Assembly: GCF_031426495.1 (NCBI RefSeq)
Contig: NZ_JANPLK010000042.1
Span: forward strand, 29,396-93,395
DNA from: Gemmatimonas sp.
GTDB lineage: Bacteria > Gemmatimonadota > Gemmatimonadetes > Gemmatimonadales > Gemmatimonadaceae
DNA: 64,000 nucleotides
Direction: 5' to 3'
A model generated the notes under the pieces. The model saw only the letters and a list, made by a program, of their open reading frames with translations. It searched no databases and was not told the origin of the DNA. The position numbers and the translations under genes were made by a program. Below are positions 7,368 to 15,740 of this stretch, in pieces (position 1 is the first letter of the stretch; each line of letters opens with the position of its first letter).

Positions 7368-8117
7368 GTGATCGCTCCGAATTTCCGCTACGCCGAACAC
7401 TCGGCGCCCTCCTTTGTCGTTGAGCTGAGCCACTTCACCGGCCCGCTCGATCTGCTGCTGTCGCTCATCCGCGATGAACAGCTCGACATTTACGACATCC
7501 CCATTGCCCGCATCGCCGAGCAGTTCCTGGCGCGCATCAGCACGCTCGGACTCGACGAAGCGGCCGATTATCTCGAGATGGCCGCCCGACTGCTCCGCAT
7601 CAAAGCGCAGATGCTGCTCCCGCGGGCCGATGGCGAGGAAGCGTGGGAAGATCCCCGCGCCGAACTCGTACGTCGATTGCTCGAGTATCAGCAGATGCGC
7701 GAAGTCGTCGATCTGCTCGAGCGTCGCGGAGAAGAGCGTCGTCATCAGTTCCCGCGTCGCTGGGTGCCGCAAGCGGCCGACATCACGCCCATCAACGCGC
7801 CGCTGTCTCTCTCGCTCGGCGAGCTGCTGGCGGCCGTCGATCGCGTGCTGCGCACGACGAAGGAACCCGCGCTGCACGAGGTCATCCCGCGTGCCCTCGA
7901 TGTCGCGGGCGCCATGGTCACCGTGCGTGCGGTGCTCGCCATGCGGCGTTCGGCCCGTTGGTTCGATATGGTTGGTCGCGACGCCGAGCCCTGGCAGATT
8001 CTGTCGGTGTTGCTCGCGTTGCTTGAAATGGCGAAGCTCGGTGAACTGCGGATCGCGCAGCATCATGCCTTTGCCTCTGTGGAGATCCGTCGTGACGCCG
8101 TTAGCGAAGCTGCTTGA
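7368..8117 (+). CDS. scpA: Segregation and condensation protein A
   Basis: ScpA is the kleisin that bridges SMC heads in the bacterial condensin complex. The 249-residue protein has the typical FTGPLDLLLSLIRDEQLDIYDIPIARI N-terminal region (fewer than 40 residues from the start), an ADYLEMAARLLRIKAQMLLP helix and a C-terminal winged-helix region. It starts at GTG 7368 and overlaps scpB by 26 bp. No smc gene is in the window. Confidence 0.93.
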   Translation: MIAPNFRYAEHSAPSFVVELSHFTGPLDLLLSLIRDEQLDIYDIPIARIAEQFLARISTLGLDEAADYLEMAARLLRIKAQMLLPRADGEEAWEDPRAELVRRLLEYQQMREVVDLLERRGEERRHQFPRRWVPQAADITPINAPLSLSLGELLAAVDRVLRTTKEPALHEVIPRALDVAGAMVTVRAVLAMRRSARWFDMVGRDAEPWQILSVLLALLEMAKLGELRIAQHHAFASVEIRRDAVSEAA

Positions 8118-8646
8118 AGCCGCCCTGTTCGCCGCCCCGCGCCCCATTGCCATGGAAGCGCTGGCGGCGTTGGACGTCGAATCGAGTCCCGCCGCAGTAG
8201 CCGCGGCGCTCGATGAACTGCGCGAGCACTACGACGTCGACGGACATGGCGTCGAACTGGTCGAGCAGGGAGGCGGCTGGCAGATCCTCACGCGCGCCGA
8301 ATTCGCCGAAGCCATTGAGCGCGCGCAGGTCGCCGTCCGGCCGCAGCGACTCTCCGCCGCCGCGCTCGAAACGCTCGCCATCATCGCCTATCGCCAGCCC
8401 ATCGGCCGTGCCGAAATCGAAGAAATCCGCGGCGTTGCCGTGGGCTCCGTGCTGAAGTCGCTCCACGAGCGCGGGCTCATCGACATCGTCGGGCGCAGCG
8501 AGGGCATCGGCCGTCCGCTGCTGTACGGAACCACCTCTCAGTTCCTCGAGCAGTTTGCGTTGCGACACCTGGAAGAACTCCCGCGCGCCGATGAGTTGGC
8601 GATCGCCCTGCGTGGCGCCGGTAACACAGCCGTCGTGCCGGAGTGA
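8092..8646 (+). CDS. scpB: Segregation and condensation protein B
   Basis: ScpB dimers bind ScpA in the condensin complex. The 184-residue protein has two winged-helix units, with the conserved LSAAALETLAIIAYRQPI and EIEEIRGVAVGSVLKSL motifs. The GTG start at 8092 lies inside the end of scpA (26-bp overlap). The same frame is open further upstream only because it shadows scpA. Its stop overlaps the next GTG by 4 bp. Confidence 0.92.
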   Translation: MTPLAKLLEAALFAAPRPIAMEALAALDVESSPAAVAAALDELREHYDVDGHGVELVEQGGGWQILTRAEFAEAIERAQVAVRPQRLSAAALETLAIIAYRQPIGRAEIEEIRGVAVGSVLKSLHERGLIDIVGRSEGIGRPLLYGTTSQFLEQFALRHLEELPRADELAIALRGAGNTAVVPE

Positions 8647-9704
8647 CCAAGCCCCCGAAGAAGACGGCCGCCGAGAAGAAGGGCGAGTACCGCCGCGGCA
8701 CACAGAAGAAAACACCCAAAGGCCCCTCGGCTCGTGGGGCCGCCGCTCGCGCTGCCAACGACAAGCGCGGGGTCCCGTCGGTCGCCAAGCCAAAGCCCCC
8801 GCGTGAGCGGAGCGTGCGCGATGCGGAGTCGCGCGACACCGCGCCACGCGACACCGCACCACGCGAGAAGCCGGTGCGCGATCGGAGTGGAGCGGGGTCC
8901 TCCAAGCGTCGTGTCAAGCCGCAGCGCTCGGCCGATGCGCCGCCCTCCAAGGCCGGTGGCACCGTCAAGGCCGACCGCGAAGGCCCCATGCGCGTGCAGC
9001 GGGCCCTCGCCCGGGCCGGCGTGGTGTCGCGCCGCGGTGCCGACCAGGCCGTGGCCGAAGGACGCGTGCAGGTCAACGGAGCGATCGCGACCGTCGGACA
9101 GGTCGTTGATCCCTTCCGCGACGTCATCGTGCTCGATGGGACGCCGGTCATCACGCGCGTCACGTCGCACACCTGGATCGTGGTCCACAAGCCGGCGGCG
9201 GTCATGACGACCCGCAAGGATCCCGAGGGACGCACCACCGTGTTCGATCTCGTCGACGACGTTCCGGGACTCGTGTACGTGGGGCGCCTCGATTTCATGA
9301 CCGAAGGCGTGCTGCTGCTCACCACCGACGGTCGCGCCGCGCACGCGCTCACACACCCCAGCAATGAGGTGGAGCGCACGTACGTCGCCACGGTGCGCGG
9401 TGATGCCGTCACCGCCGCCAAGGTCGCCCGCCGCGGTGTCCAGCTCGAAGACGGACTGGTCGTCCCCCGTGAGGTGGTCGCCCACCCGCTCGGCGGACGT
9501 CGCTGGGCCCTCGAGATTACCATCGCCGAGGGCAAGACGCACGAAGTCCGTCGCCTCTGTGATGCGCTCGAACTCGAAGTGGAGCGCCTGGTGCGCACGC
9601 GGTTCGGTCCCGTGCGGCTCGGGGATTTGCCACCGGGCGGGGCCCGGGCCCTCAACAGCACCGAGCGCGAAGTACTCGAAGCCCTCATGGTCGGCGGCAA
9701 GTAG
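8643..9704 (+). CDS. 23S rRNA pseudouridine synthase, RluB/RsuA family
   Basis: It isomerises a uridine in rRNA, most likely in 23S as for RluB. After a roughly 110-residue Lys/Arg-rich low-complexity extension (with an RDTAP repeat) comes an S4 RNA-binding domain (VQRALARAGVVSRRGADQA). The catalytic domain follows with GRLDFMTEGVLLLTTDG, catalytic Asp217. The 353-residue length is above that of a standard RluB because of the N-terminal extension. The GTG start overlaps the scpB stop, and scpA-scpB-rluB is a widely conserved order. Confidence 0.9.
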   Translation: MTKPPKKTAAEKKGEYRRGTQKKTPKGPSARGAAARAANDKRGVPSVAKPKPPRERSVRDAESRDTAPRDTAPREKPVRDRSGAGSSKRRVKPQRSADAPPSKAGGTVKADREGPMRVQRALARAGVVSRRGADQAVAEGRVQVNGAIATVGQVVDPFRDVIVLDGTPVITRVTSHTWIVVHKPAAVMTTRKDPEGRTTVFDLVDDVPGLVYVGRLDFMTEGVLLLTTDGRAAHALTHPSNEVERTYVATVRGDAVTAAKVARRGVQLEDGLVVPREVVAHPLGGRRWALEITIAEGKTHEVRRLCDALELEVERLVRTRFGPVRLGDLPPGGARALNSTEREVLEALMVGGK

Positions 9705-9828
9705 AACCGTCGGAACGTGCCACCTGGCCACATGAGGGAGCCCCGTGTGGGAACCCCGTAAGGGAGCAGACCGGACGCTGTCGGGTATGCTCGACGGAAC
9801 GAGCCACCCAAAAGAGGAGCAGCAGATC

Positions 9829-10803
9829 GTGACCACGAGCGTTGCCGCGTCGCAGGATGCGGCCCTGGTGCAGGGTGTCCTGCGCGAAGTCGCCAAGCGA
9901 ATCGTCGGACAGGAGTACATGGTGGAGCGCCTGCTGATCGCGCTCCTCACCGGCGGTCACGTGCTCCTGGAAGGTGTGCCGGGACTCGCGAAGACGCTCA
10001 CCGTGCGCACCCTCGCCGAAACGGTGCGCACGAGCTTCCAGCGTATTCAGTTTACCCCCGACCTGCTCCCCGCCGACGTCGTCGGCACGCAGATCTTCGA
10101 CCAGCCCACCGGCGAATTTCGCGTCAAGCACGGGCCGATCTTCGCCAACATCATCCTCGCCGACGAAATCAATCGCGCTCCGGCCAAGGTGCAGGCCGCC
10201 CTGCTCGAAGCGATGCAGGAAAAGCAGGTCACGATCGGTGGGACCACGTATCGCTTGGCCGAACCGTTCCTCGTGCTCGCCACGCAGAACCCGATCGAGC
10301 AGGAAGGCACGTATCCGCTGCCGGAAGCGCAGGTCGACCGCTTTATGATGAAACTGCGGGTCGGCTATCCCACCCGCGCCGAGGAGAAGGAAATCCTTCG
10401 TCGCATGGCGGGCGGTGAGAGCATCGTGGTCAATGCGATCGCCTCGCCGGAAGAATTGCTCGATGCCCGACGTCGCATTGCCGAGCTGTACATGGACGAG
10501 CGCATCGTCGACTACATCGTCGATCTGGTCCACGCCACGCGCTCGCCAGCCGATGTCGGTGCCGCCGATCTGCGCCCGCTCATCGAATTCGGTGCGTCGC
10601 CGCGCGCCACGATTTCACTCGCCCAGGCGGCACGGGCCCACGCGTTCCTGCGCGGTCGGGCGTTCGTCACGCCCGACGACGTGAAGAGTATTGCGCCCGA
10701 CGTGCTCCGCCACCGTGTGCTGACCTCGTTCGAAGCCGATGCCGAAGGCGTCACCAGCGACACCATCGTTTCGCGACTGCTCGCCGTCGTCGAAGCGCCC
10801 TGA
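9829..10803 (+). CDS. MoxR family AAA+ ATPase
   Basis: MoxR ATPases act as chaperones with VWA proteins, often for enzyme maturation or envelope stress. The 324-residue protein has Walker A GVPGLAKT (about 49-56), Walker B with the NIILADEINRAPAK segment, and the ATQNPIEQEGTYPLPEAQ sensor-1 region. The GTG at 9829 follows GAGGAG at 9 bp. An upstream GTG at 9745 would add 28 residues without a good ribosome-binding site. It leads the DUF58/Bat genes that follow within 5 bp or overlap each other. Confidence 0.9.
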   Translation: MTTSVAASQDAALVQGVLREVAKRIVGQEYMVERLLIALLTGGHVLLEGVPGLAKTLTVRTLAETVRTSFQRIQFTPDLLPADVVGTQIFDQPTGEFRVKHGPIFANIILADEINRAPAKVQAALLEAMQEKQVTIGGTTYRLAEPFLVLATQNPIEQEGTYPLPEAQVDRFMMKLRVGYPTRAEEKEILRRMAGGESIVVNAIASPEELLDARRRIAELYMDERIVDYIVDLVHATRSPADVGAADLRPLIEFGASPRATISLAQAARAHAFLRGRAFVTPDDVKSIAPDVLRHRVLTSFEADAEGVTSDTIVSRLLAVVEAP

Positions 10804-10808
10804 TCGCC

Positions 10809-11855
10809 GTGGCGAAGTCCGACACGTCTCCGCAGCCCGGCGTGCCCGCCGCCGTGTCACCGATGTCGGTGGCACCGGCCGAAGTGCTACGGCAGGTGCG
10901 TCGCATCGAAGTGCGAACGCGGCGGCTCGTCGATTCGCGATTCGCCGGCGAGTACCGCTCGCTCTTCAAAGGGCAGGGCATGGAGTTCGCCGAGGTCCGC
11001 GAGTATCAGCCCGGCGACGAAGTCCGCTCGATCGACTGGAATGTGTCGGCCCGCATGGGACGCCCGTTCGTTAAGCGCTACGTCGAAGAGCGCGAGCTCA
11101 CGATCATGCTCGTCATCGACATGTCGGGCTCTTCCCGTTTCGGCACCCGCGCGCACTTCAAGCACGAACTCGCGATTGAAATGGCCGGTGTGCTGGCCCT
11201 CGCCGCCACCCGCAACAACGATCGCGTCGGGCTACTCATGTTTTCCGATCGCGTCGAACACGCGTTACCGGCCCGCAAAGGCCGCAAGCATGCGTTGCGT
11301 CTGATCCGCGATCTCATGACCACGAATCCGGTCGGACGTGGCACCTCGGTAGCGGTCGCCGTCGATCGGCTCATGCGCTTGCTTCCGCACCGCTCGGTCG
11401 TGTTCTTCGCGTCGGACTTCCTCGCCGACGATCTCGAGAAGCCGTTGGCGCGACTCGCGCAACGTCACGACGTGATTGCCGTGACGCTCGAAGATCCGTC
11501 TGAACGCGTGTTGCCCGACATCGGCCCGGCGCGACTGCAGGATCCAGAGTCGGGCGAGGTGATCGAGATCGACACGTCGCATCCATCGGTACGCGCCGCC
11601 TTTGCCAAGCAGGTTGGCGCCGACGACACGCTGCGACGCAAACTGTTCGGCCGACTGGGCCTCGACGAGATCGTGGTGCACACCGAGCACGGCTACGTTG
11701 ATGCGCTGTTGTCGTTCTTCCGCGCCCGCACCCGTCGCCCGCATGGCGCGGTGCGCACCGGGCCGCGTGGGGCGATGGGAGATGCCGCCGGCACGGCCGC
11801 GCCGGTGCGCGCACCAATCGCGCCGGTGTCCGTCGCCGATCAGCGGAGCCGTTGA
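10809..11855 (+). CDS. DUF58 domain protein (VWA-like)
   Basis: The 348-residue soluble protein has the DUF58 signature FAEVREYQPGDEVRSIDWN and a following VWA-like core with DMSGSSRFGT, a MIDAS-type D-x-S-G-S motif. The C-terminus is a short Arg/Ala/Pro-rich tail. DUF58 proteins regularly accompany MoxR ATPases. It begins at GTG 10809, 5 bp after moxR, and its TGA overlaps the ATG of the next gene by one base. Confidence 0.85.
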   Translation: MAKSDTSPQPGVPAAVSPMSVAPAEVLRQVRRIEVRTRRLVDSRFAGEYRSLFKGQGMEFAEVREYQPGDEVRSIDWNVSARMGRPFVKRYVEERELTIMLVIDMSGSSRFGTRAHFKHELAIEMAGVLALAATRNNDRVGLLMFSDRVEHALPARKGRKHALRLIRDLMTTNPVGRGTSVAVAVDRLMRLLPHRSVVFFASDFLADDLEKPLARLAQRHDVIAVTLEDPSERVLPDIGPARLQDPESGEVIEIDTSHPSVRAAFAKQVGADDTLRRKLFGRLGLDEIVVHTEHGYVDALLSFFRARTRRPHGAVRTGPRGAMGDAAGTAAPVRAPIAPVSVADQRSR

Positions 11856-12970
11856 TGCGACGCGTCCTATCGATACGCCGCGCGGCGGCGCGTCTTCTGG
11901 CGATGCTCGCGTTCCTCGCTGGATCGCAAGTCACTATGTGGAGCTCCGTCGCGACCGCGCAGGCCGCACCGCCGGTGTCGCGCGGCGTCCTCACGCCGCC
12001 GACCGGATCACGCGTCAAGGCCGGCTTTCTGGTGCGTCCCGACACGATCGAAGTGGGTGATCCCTTCACGCTGATTGTGACGGTCGTCGTACCCGAAGGC
12101 GCGCGCATCGAATGGCCGACGCTCGACGATACCACGGCCATGGTCGTGAGCCGCGCGCCGACCAAGGTGACGCAGGAGTCGATGCGCGCCGGAGGTCGCA
12201 CCGAGCGCGCGGAGTACGCCCTCGCCGCCTGGAACGTCGGTGTGCTGCCGATCGGTCTCAAGGACGCGACCGTGCGCTATGGATCGACCACGCTCAAGGT
12301 GCCGCTCGTCGACGCCAATGTGTTCGTGAAGTCGGTGCTGCCCGGCGATACCTCGATGCACAAACCCAAGCCGCCACGGGACCTCTTCCCGCGGGTGGTG
12401 CCCTGGTGGCAGCGCTGGTGGCCAGCGCTGCTGGTGCTCGCGGTGCTTGCCCTGCTGTGGTGGCTCCTCAAGCGACGTCGGAAGCACGCGAGCGCAACCG
12501 TCCACGCCGCGCTCGATCCGTACGCGCGCGCCGTGCACGACTTCGACCGATTGGATCGACTGGCGTTGGCGGACGCCGGCGAGCGCGGTCGCTACGTCGC
12601 ACTCGCGATCGACGTGCTGCGCAGCTATCTCGCGCTGCGGAATCCGCAGGCCGTGCTGTCGCTCACCAGCGCTGAGCTGATCGGTGCCGTGGCGGACGAC
12701 GAGCGCATTCCGCGCGATCGTCTCATCTCGCTGATGGCCGACGGCGATGGTATCAAGTTCGCCCGTCGTATCGTCTCCGGTACCCGTGCCCGGGAACTGG
12801 CGGCCGATGCCCGAGCCGTCGTCGACCACATCGAAGCGGCCGAACGCGACCGCCGTGCAGCCGTTGAAGCCGCCCGCGCCGCCGCCGCCAAGGCCGAGCG
12901 CGACGCGAAGCAGAGGGACGAGGATGATGCGCGCCGCAAGTCGCGACGGCCCAAAGCGGGGGCGACATGA
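11855..12970 (+). CDS. Bat-cluster membrane protein with DUF4381-like C-terminus
   Basis: The 371-residue protein has an N-terminal signal (about 1-38, ending AQAAPP), a periplasmic beta-rich region of about 130 residues and one span (ALLVLAVLALLWWLL, about 190-205). A cytoplasmic helical region beginning near LDPYARAVHDFDRLD follows, and the tail is very Ala/Arg/Lys-rich. The layout matches the short BatD/DUF4381 protein found between DUF58 and BatA genes. It starts at ATG 11855 and overlaps the next gene by 4 bp. The exact biochemical role is unknown. Confidence 0.6.
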   Translation: MRRVLSIRRAAARLLAMLAFLAGSQVTMWSSVATAQAAPPVSRGVLTPPTGSRVKAGFLVRPDTIEVGDPFTLIVTVVVPEGARIEWPTLDDTTAMVVSRAPTKVTQESMRAGGRTERAEYALAAWNVGVLPIGLKDATVRYGSTTLKVPLVDANVFVKSVLPGDTSMHKPKPPRDLFPRVVPWWQRWWPALLVLAVLALLWWLLKRRRKHASATVHAALDPYARAVHDFDRLDRLALADAGERGRYVALAIDVLRSYLALRNPQAVLSLTSAELIGAVADDERIPRDRLISLMADGDGIKFARRIVSGTRARELAADARAVVDHIEAAERDRRAAVEAARAAAAKAERDAKQRDEDDARRKSRRPKAGAT

Positions 12971-14028
12971 ATCGCGCCCTCGACTGGTTCCGCGAGTTCC
13001 TCAGCGAGTTCAGCGGCTCCCTGAGCCCCGACTCGTGGTCGCTCTTCGGTATCAACTTCGCCCATCCGGCGCTGCTGCTGCTGTTGCTGCTCCTGCCGCT
13101 CTGGTCGTGGTGGCGTCGCCGCGCCGCGCCGCAGCGTGCGATTCCGTTCTCGCGTGCCGCCGTGCTCGGTCTCGGACCGCAACCGTCGCTGTCATGGGTG
13201 CGCTGGTTGCCGTGGCTGCGCTCACTCGCGCTGGCGGGATTCATCGTGGCCGCCGCGCAGCCGCGCTCCGGCGCGCGGGCAGAACGCGTGTCCAGTGAAG
13301 GCATCGATATCGCCCTGGTCGTCGACATCTCGAGCTCCATGCTCGCCGAAGACTTTCAGCCACAGAATCGCATCGAGGTCGCCAAGGAGAAGGTGAAGCG
13401 CTTCGTCGTCGGCCGGAAATCCGACCGTGTAGGCCTCGTCGCGTTCTCCGGTGAAGCGCTCACGCAGGTGCCGCTCACCACCGACTACCCGGTGGTGCTC
13501 ACCGCCATCGATAATCTGCAGGTGGGTCAGCTCGAGGATGGCACCGCGATCGGTACCGCGATCGCGACGGCGGCCAATCGCCTGCGTACGGCGCCGGGAC
13601 GTTCGCGCGTGATGGTGCTGCTCACCGACGGTGAGAACAATCGCGGCGCCATCGATCCGCGCACGGCGGCGAAGGCCGCCGGTGCATTCGGGATTCGTAT
13701 CTACACCATTGGCGTGGGACGCGAAGGCATGGCGCCAACTCCCGTCGGTCGTGGGCTCTTCGGCCTGCGTTATGAGAATCGGCTAGTCAAAATCGACGAG
13801 CCCCTGATGACAGAAATCGCGACGACCACCGGCGGTCGCTATTTCCGCGCACAGGACGCACAGGCGCTGCAGAACATCTACGAACAGATCGACGCCCTCG
13901 AGCGCTCGATCGTCGAAGCGCGCGCCTACATCCGCTACACCGAGCGATTCCGGTGGCCGCTCCTGTTCGGGCTGGCGGCGCTGCTCGGCGAACTCGCCTT
14001 GCGCGCCCGGCGCGGAGTACTGCCATGA
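12967..14028 (+). CDS. VWA domain membrane protein, BatA-like
   Basis: BatA-type proteins carry a periplasm-facing VWA domain between membrane spans. Here spans lie near residues 35-55 (a Leu-rich stretch), 78-96 and 325-345. The VWA domain (about 105-310) has the intact MIDAS motif VVDISSSM and the later MVLLTDGENNRG. The 353-residue length is typical. It overlaps its neighbours by 4 bp on each side, so it is translated as part of the bat operon. Bat proteins were named for aerotolerance in Bacteroides; the role here is inferred from family. Confidence 0.85.
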   Translation: MNRALDWFREFLSEFSGSLSPDSWSLFGINFAHPALLLLLLLLPLWSWWRRRAAPQRAIPFSRAAVLGLGPQPSLSWVRWLPWLRSLALAGFIVAAAQPRSGARAERVSSEGIDIALVVDISSSMLAEDFQPQNRIEVAKEKVKRFVVGRKSDRVGLVAFSGEALTQVPLTTDYPVVLTAIDNLQVGQLEDGTAIGTAIATAANRLRTAPGRSRVMVLLTDGENNRGAIDPRTAAKAAGAFGIRIYTIGVGREGMAPTPVGRGLFGLRYENRLVKIDEPLMTEIATTTGGRYFRAQDAQALQNIYEQIDALERSIVEARAYIRYTERFRWPLLFGLAALLGELALRARRGVLP

Positions 14029-15740
14029 ATCTCGGCACGCTCCCTCCCCTCATCTTCGACGTGCCGTGGTTGCTACTCGCGGCGCTGTTCCTCCCACTTG
14101 TGGTATGGTGGATGCGCTCGGTCCGCACGCGGCAGCGACGCGTCCGCCTCGCGCGATACGCCGAGTCGTCGGCACTGCGTCGTCTGGTCATGATCACCGA
14201 CCCCGACGAAGGCGGCCGCACGCTGCGCCTCGTGCTCATTGCCTTCCTCGCGGGACTCGCGCTGTCGGGGCCGCGCTGGGGACTCGCCCATGGACCCGTG
14301 AGCGCGCGCGGCATCGACATGGCCATCGCGATCGATGCGTCGCTGTCCATGATGGCGCCCGACGAACGGCCGTCTCGGCTGGAACGAGTGAAACAGGAAG
14401 TGCGTCGCTTGCGCGCCATGTCGCAGGCCGATCGCGTCGCGCTGATCGCCTTTGCCGGTCGGAGCTATATCCTCACGCCGCTCACCAGCGACGACGGGGC
14501 CATCGAACTCTTCCTCGATAATCTCGATCCGTCGGTCGTGGGGCAGGCAGGCAGCTCGATTGCCCGCGCCATTCGACAGGGCACCGAACTGCTGTTGGCC
14601 AGCGACGGCAGTGCCGATCGCGCGCTCGTGCTCATGACGGATGGCGAAGCCTTCGAGCCGGCCGAAGATGTGAAGGCCGCGGCCACCGAGGCGGGCGTGA
14701 AAGGCGTGAGCCTGGTCACCGTCGGTTTCGGCACCGCACAGGGCAGCACGATCCCCATTCAGGATGGTTCCGTCACGCGCGAGAAGCGCGACGACGAGGG
14801 GAAGGTCGTGATCACGCGCTACTCGCCCGAACTGCTGGAGGCCGCCGCCAAGGCCGCCGGCGGCACCTTCATTCCCGCTGAAGCCTCCGACAAGGCCACG
14901 CGTGTACGGGGCGCGTTGCGCTCGCTGCGAACCGCCAAGCGCAAGGTGGATTCCCGCGAGGATCACGTGCCTCGGTATCTGTGGCTGCTACTGCCCGCGC
15001 TGGCCCTGCTCGCATACGACACGTGGTTGCTCTCGCGTCGGCGTACGTTGCCCGATGATATGAATGATCGCGACGGCGCGCGATCGTCGGTCGCATCGAC
15101 GATGCCGCAGGTTGCGCCGCTGTTGTTGATGGCGCTGCCGGCCGCACTCATGTCGTGCAAACAAGCACCCGATCCGGCGGCCCTGTTCGCCGAAGGCAAC
15201 GTCGCCGCCGCCATCGCCGGCTACCGCGCACAGATCGCCAGCGGCGATACGACCGTGCGCACGCGATACAATCTGGGCACCGCGATCATAGGCGCCGATT
15301 CGCTCAAGGCCGCCGCCGAGTTGCTGGAGATGGTGCGACGCGACAGCGATGGCGAGACGCGCATGCGCGCTCGGTTCAACGCCGGCTATGCGTCGCTCGT
15401 GATGGGACGCGCGCCACAGAATCCCGAAGCCGAAGCATCGTTTGCGGCAGCGCGCGCGGCGTATCGGGCGTTCCTGACCGATCGCCCCGTCGATGCCGAC
15501 GCCAAGTGGAACTACGAGCTCGCGCTTCGCAAGCCACCGCCGCCTCAGGGCGGCGGCGGGGGCGGCGGTGGCGGTGGTGACTCGCAGAGTGATAAGCAGG
15601 ACGAGCAGCCGCAGAATCAGGGTGGGCTTGACCAGAAGCAGGCCGAAGCACTCCTGAACAGCGCGGCGCGCGAAGAGCGCGACGTTCAGGGGCGCAAGCA
15701 GCGACAGGGCCGCACACCGCCGGGAGGAAAGGACTGGTGA
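14025..15740 (+). CDS. BatB-BatC fusion: VWA domain plus TPR-containing C-terminus
   Basis: The first 335 residues are a BatB-like VWA membrane protein: two N-terminal spans, AIDASLSM MIDAS motif, ALVLMTDGE, and a C-terminal span ending LAYDTWLL. The frame then continues without a stop into a BatC-like part with TPR repeats (about 378-510), a ten-Gly linker and a Gln/Lys/Arg-rich tail. Between the two lies a lipoprotein-type signal (about 346-378, ending LPAALMSC). ATG codons at 15060 and 15102 could start a separate lipoprotein. The gene starts at ATG 14025, overlapping batA by 4 bp, for a total of 571 residues. Confidence 0.82.
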   Translation: MNLGTLPPLIFDVPWLLLAALFLPLVVWWMRSVRTRQRRVRLARYAESSALRRLVMITDPDEGGRTLRLVLIAFLAGLALSGPRWGLAHGPVSARGIDMAIAIDASLSMMAPDERPSRLERVKQEVRRLRAMSQADRVALIAFAGRSYILTPLTSDDGAIELFLDNLDPSVVGQAGSSIARAIRQGTELLLASDGSADRALVLMTDGEAFEPAEDVKAAATEAGVKGVSLVTVGFGTAQGSTIPIQDGSVTREKRDDEGKVVITRYSPELLEAAAKAAGGTFIPAEASDKATRVRGALRSLRTAKRKVDSREDHVPRYLWLLLPALALLAYDTWLLSRRRTLPDDMNDRDGARSSVASTMPQVAPLLLMALPAALMSCKQAPDPAALFAEGNVAAAIAGYRAQIASGDTTVRTRYNLGTAIIGADSLKAAAELLEMVRRDSDGETRMRARFNAGYASLVMGRAPQNPEAEASFAAARAAYRAFLTDRPVDADAKWNYELALRKPPPPQGGGGGGGGGGDSQSDKQDEQPQNQGGLDQKQAEALLNSAAREERDVQGRKQRQGRTPPGGKDW

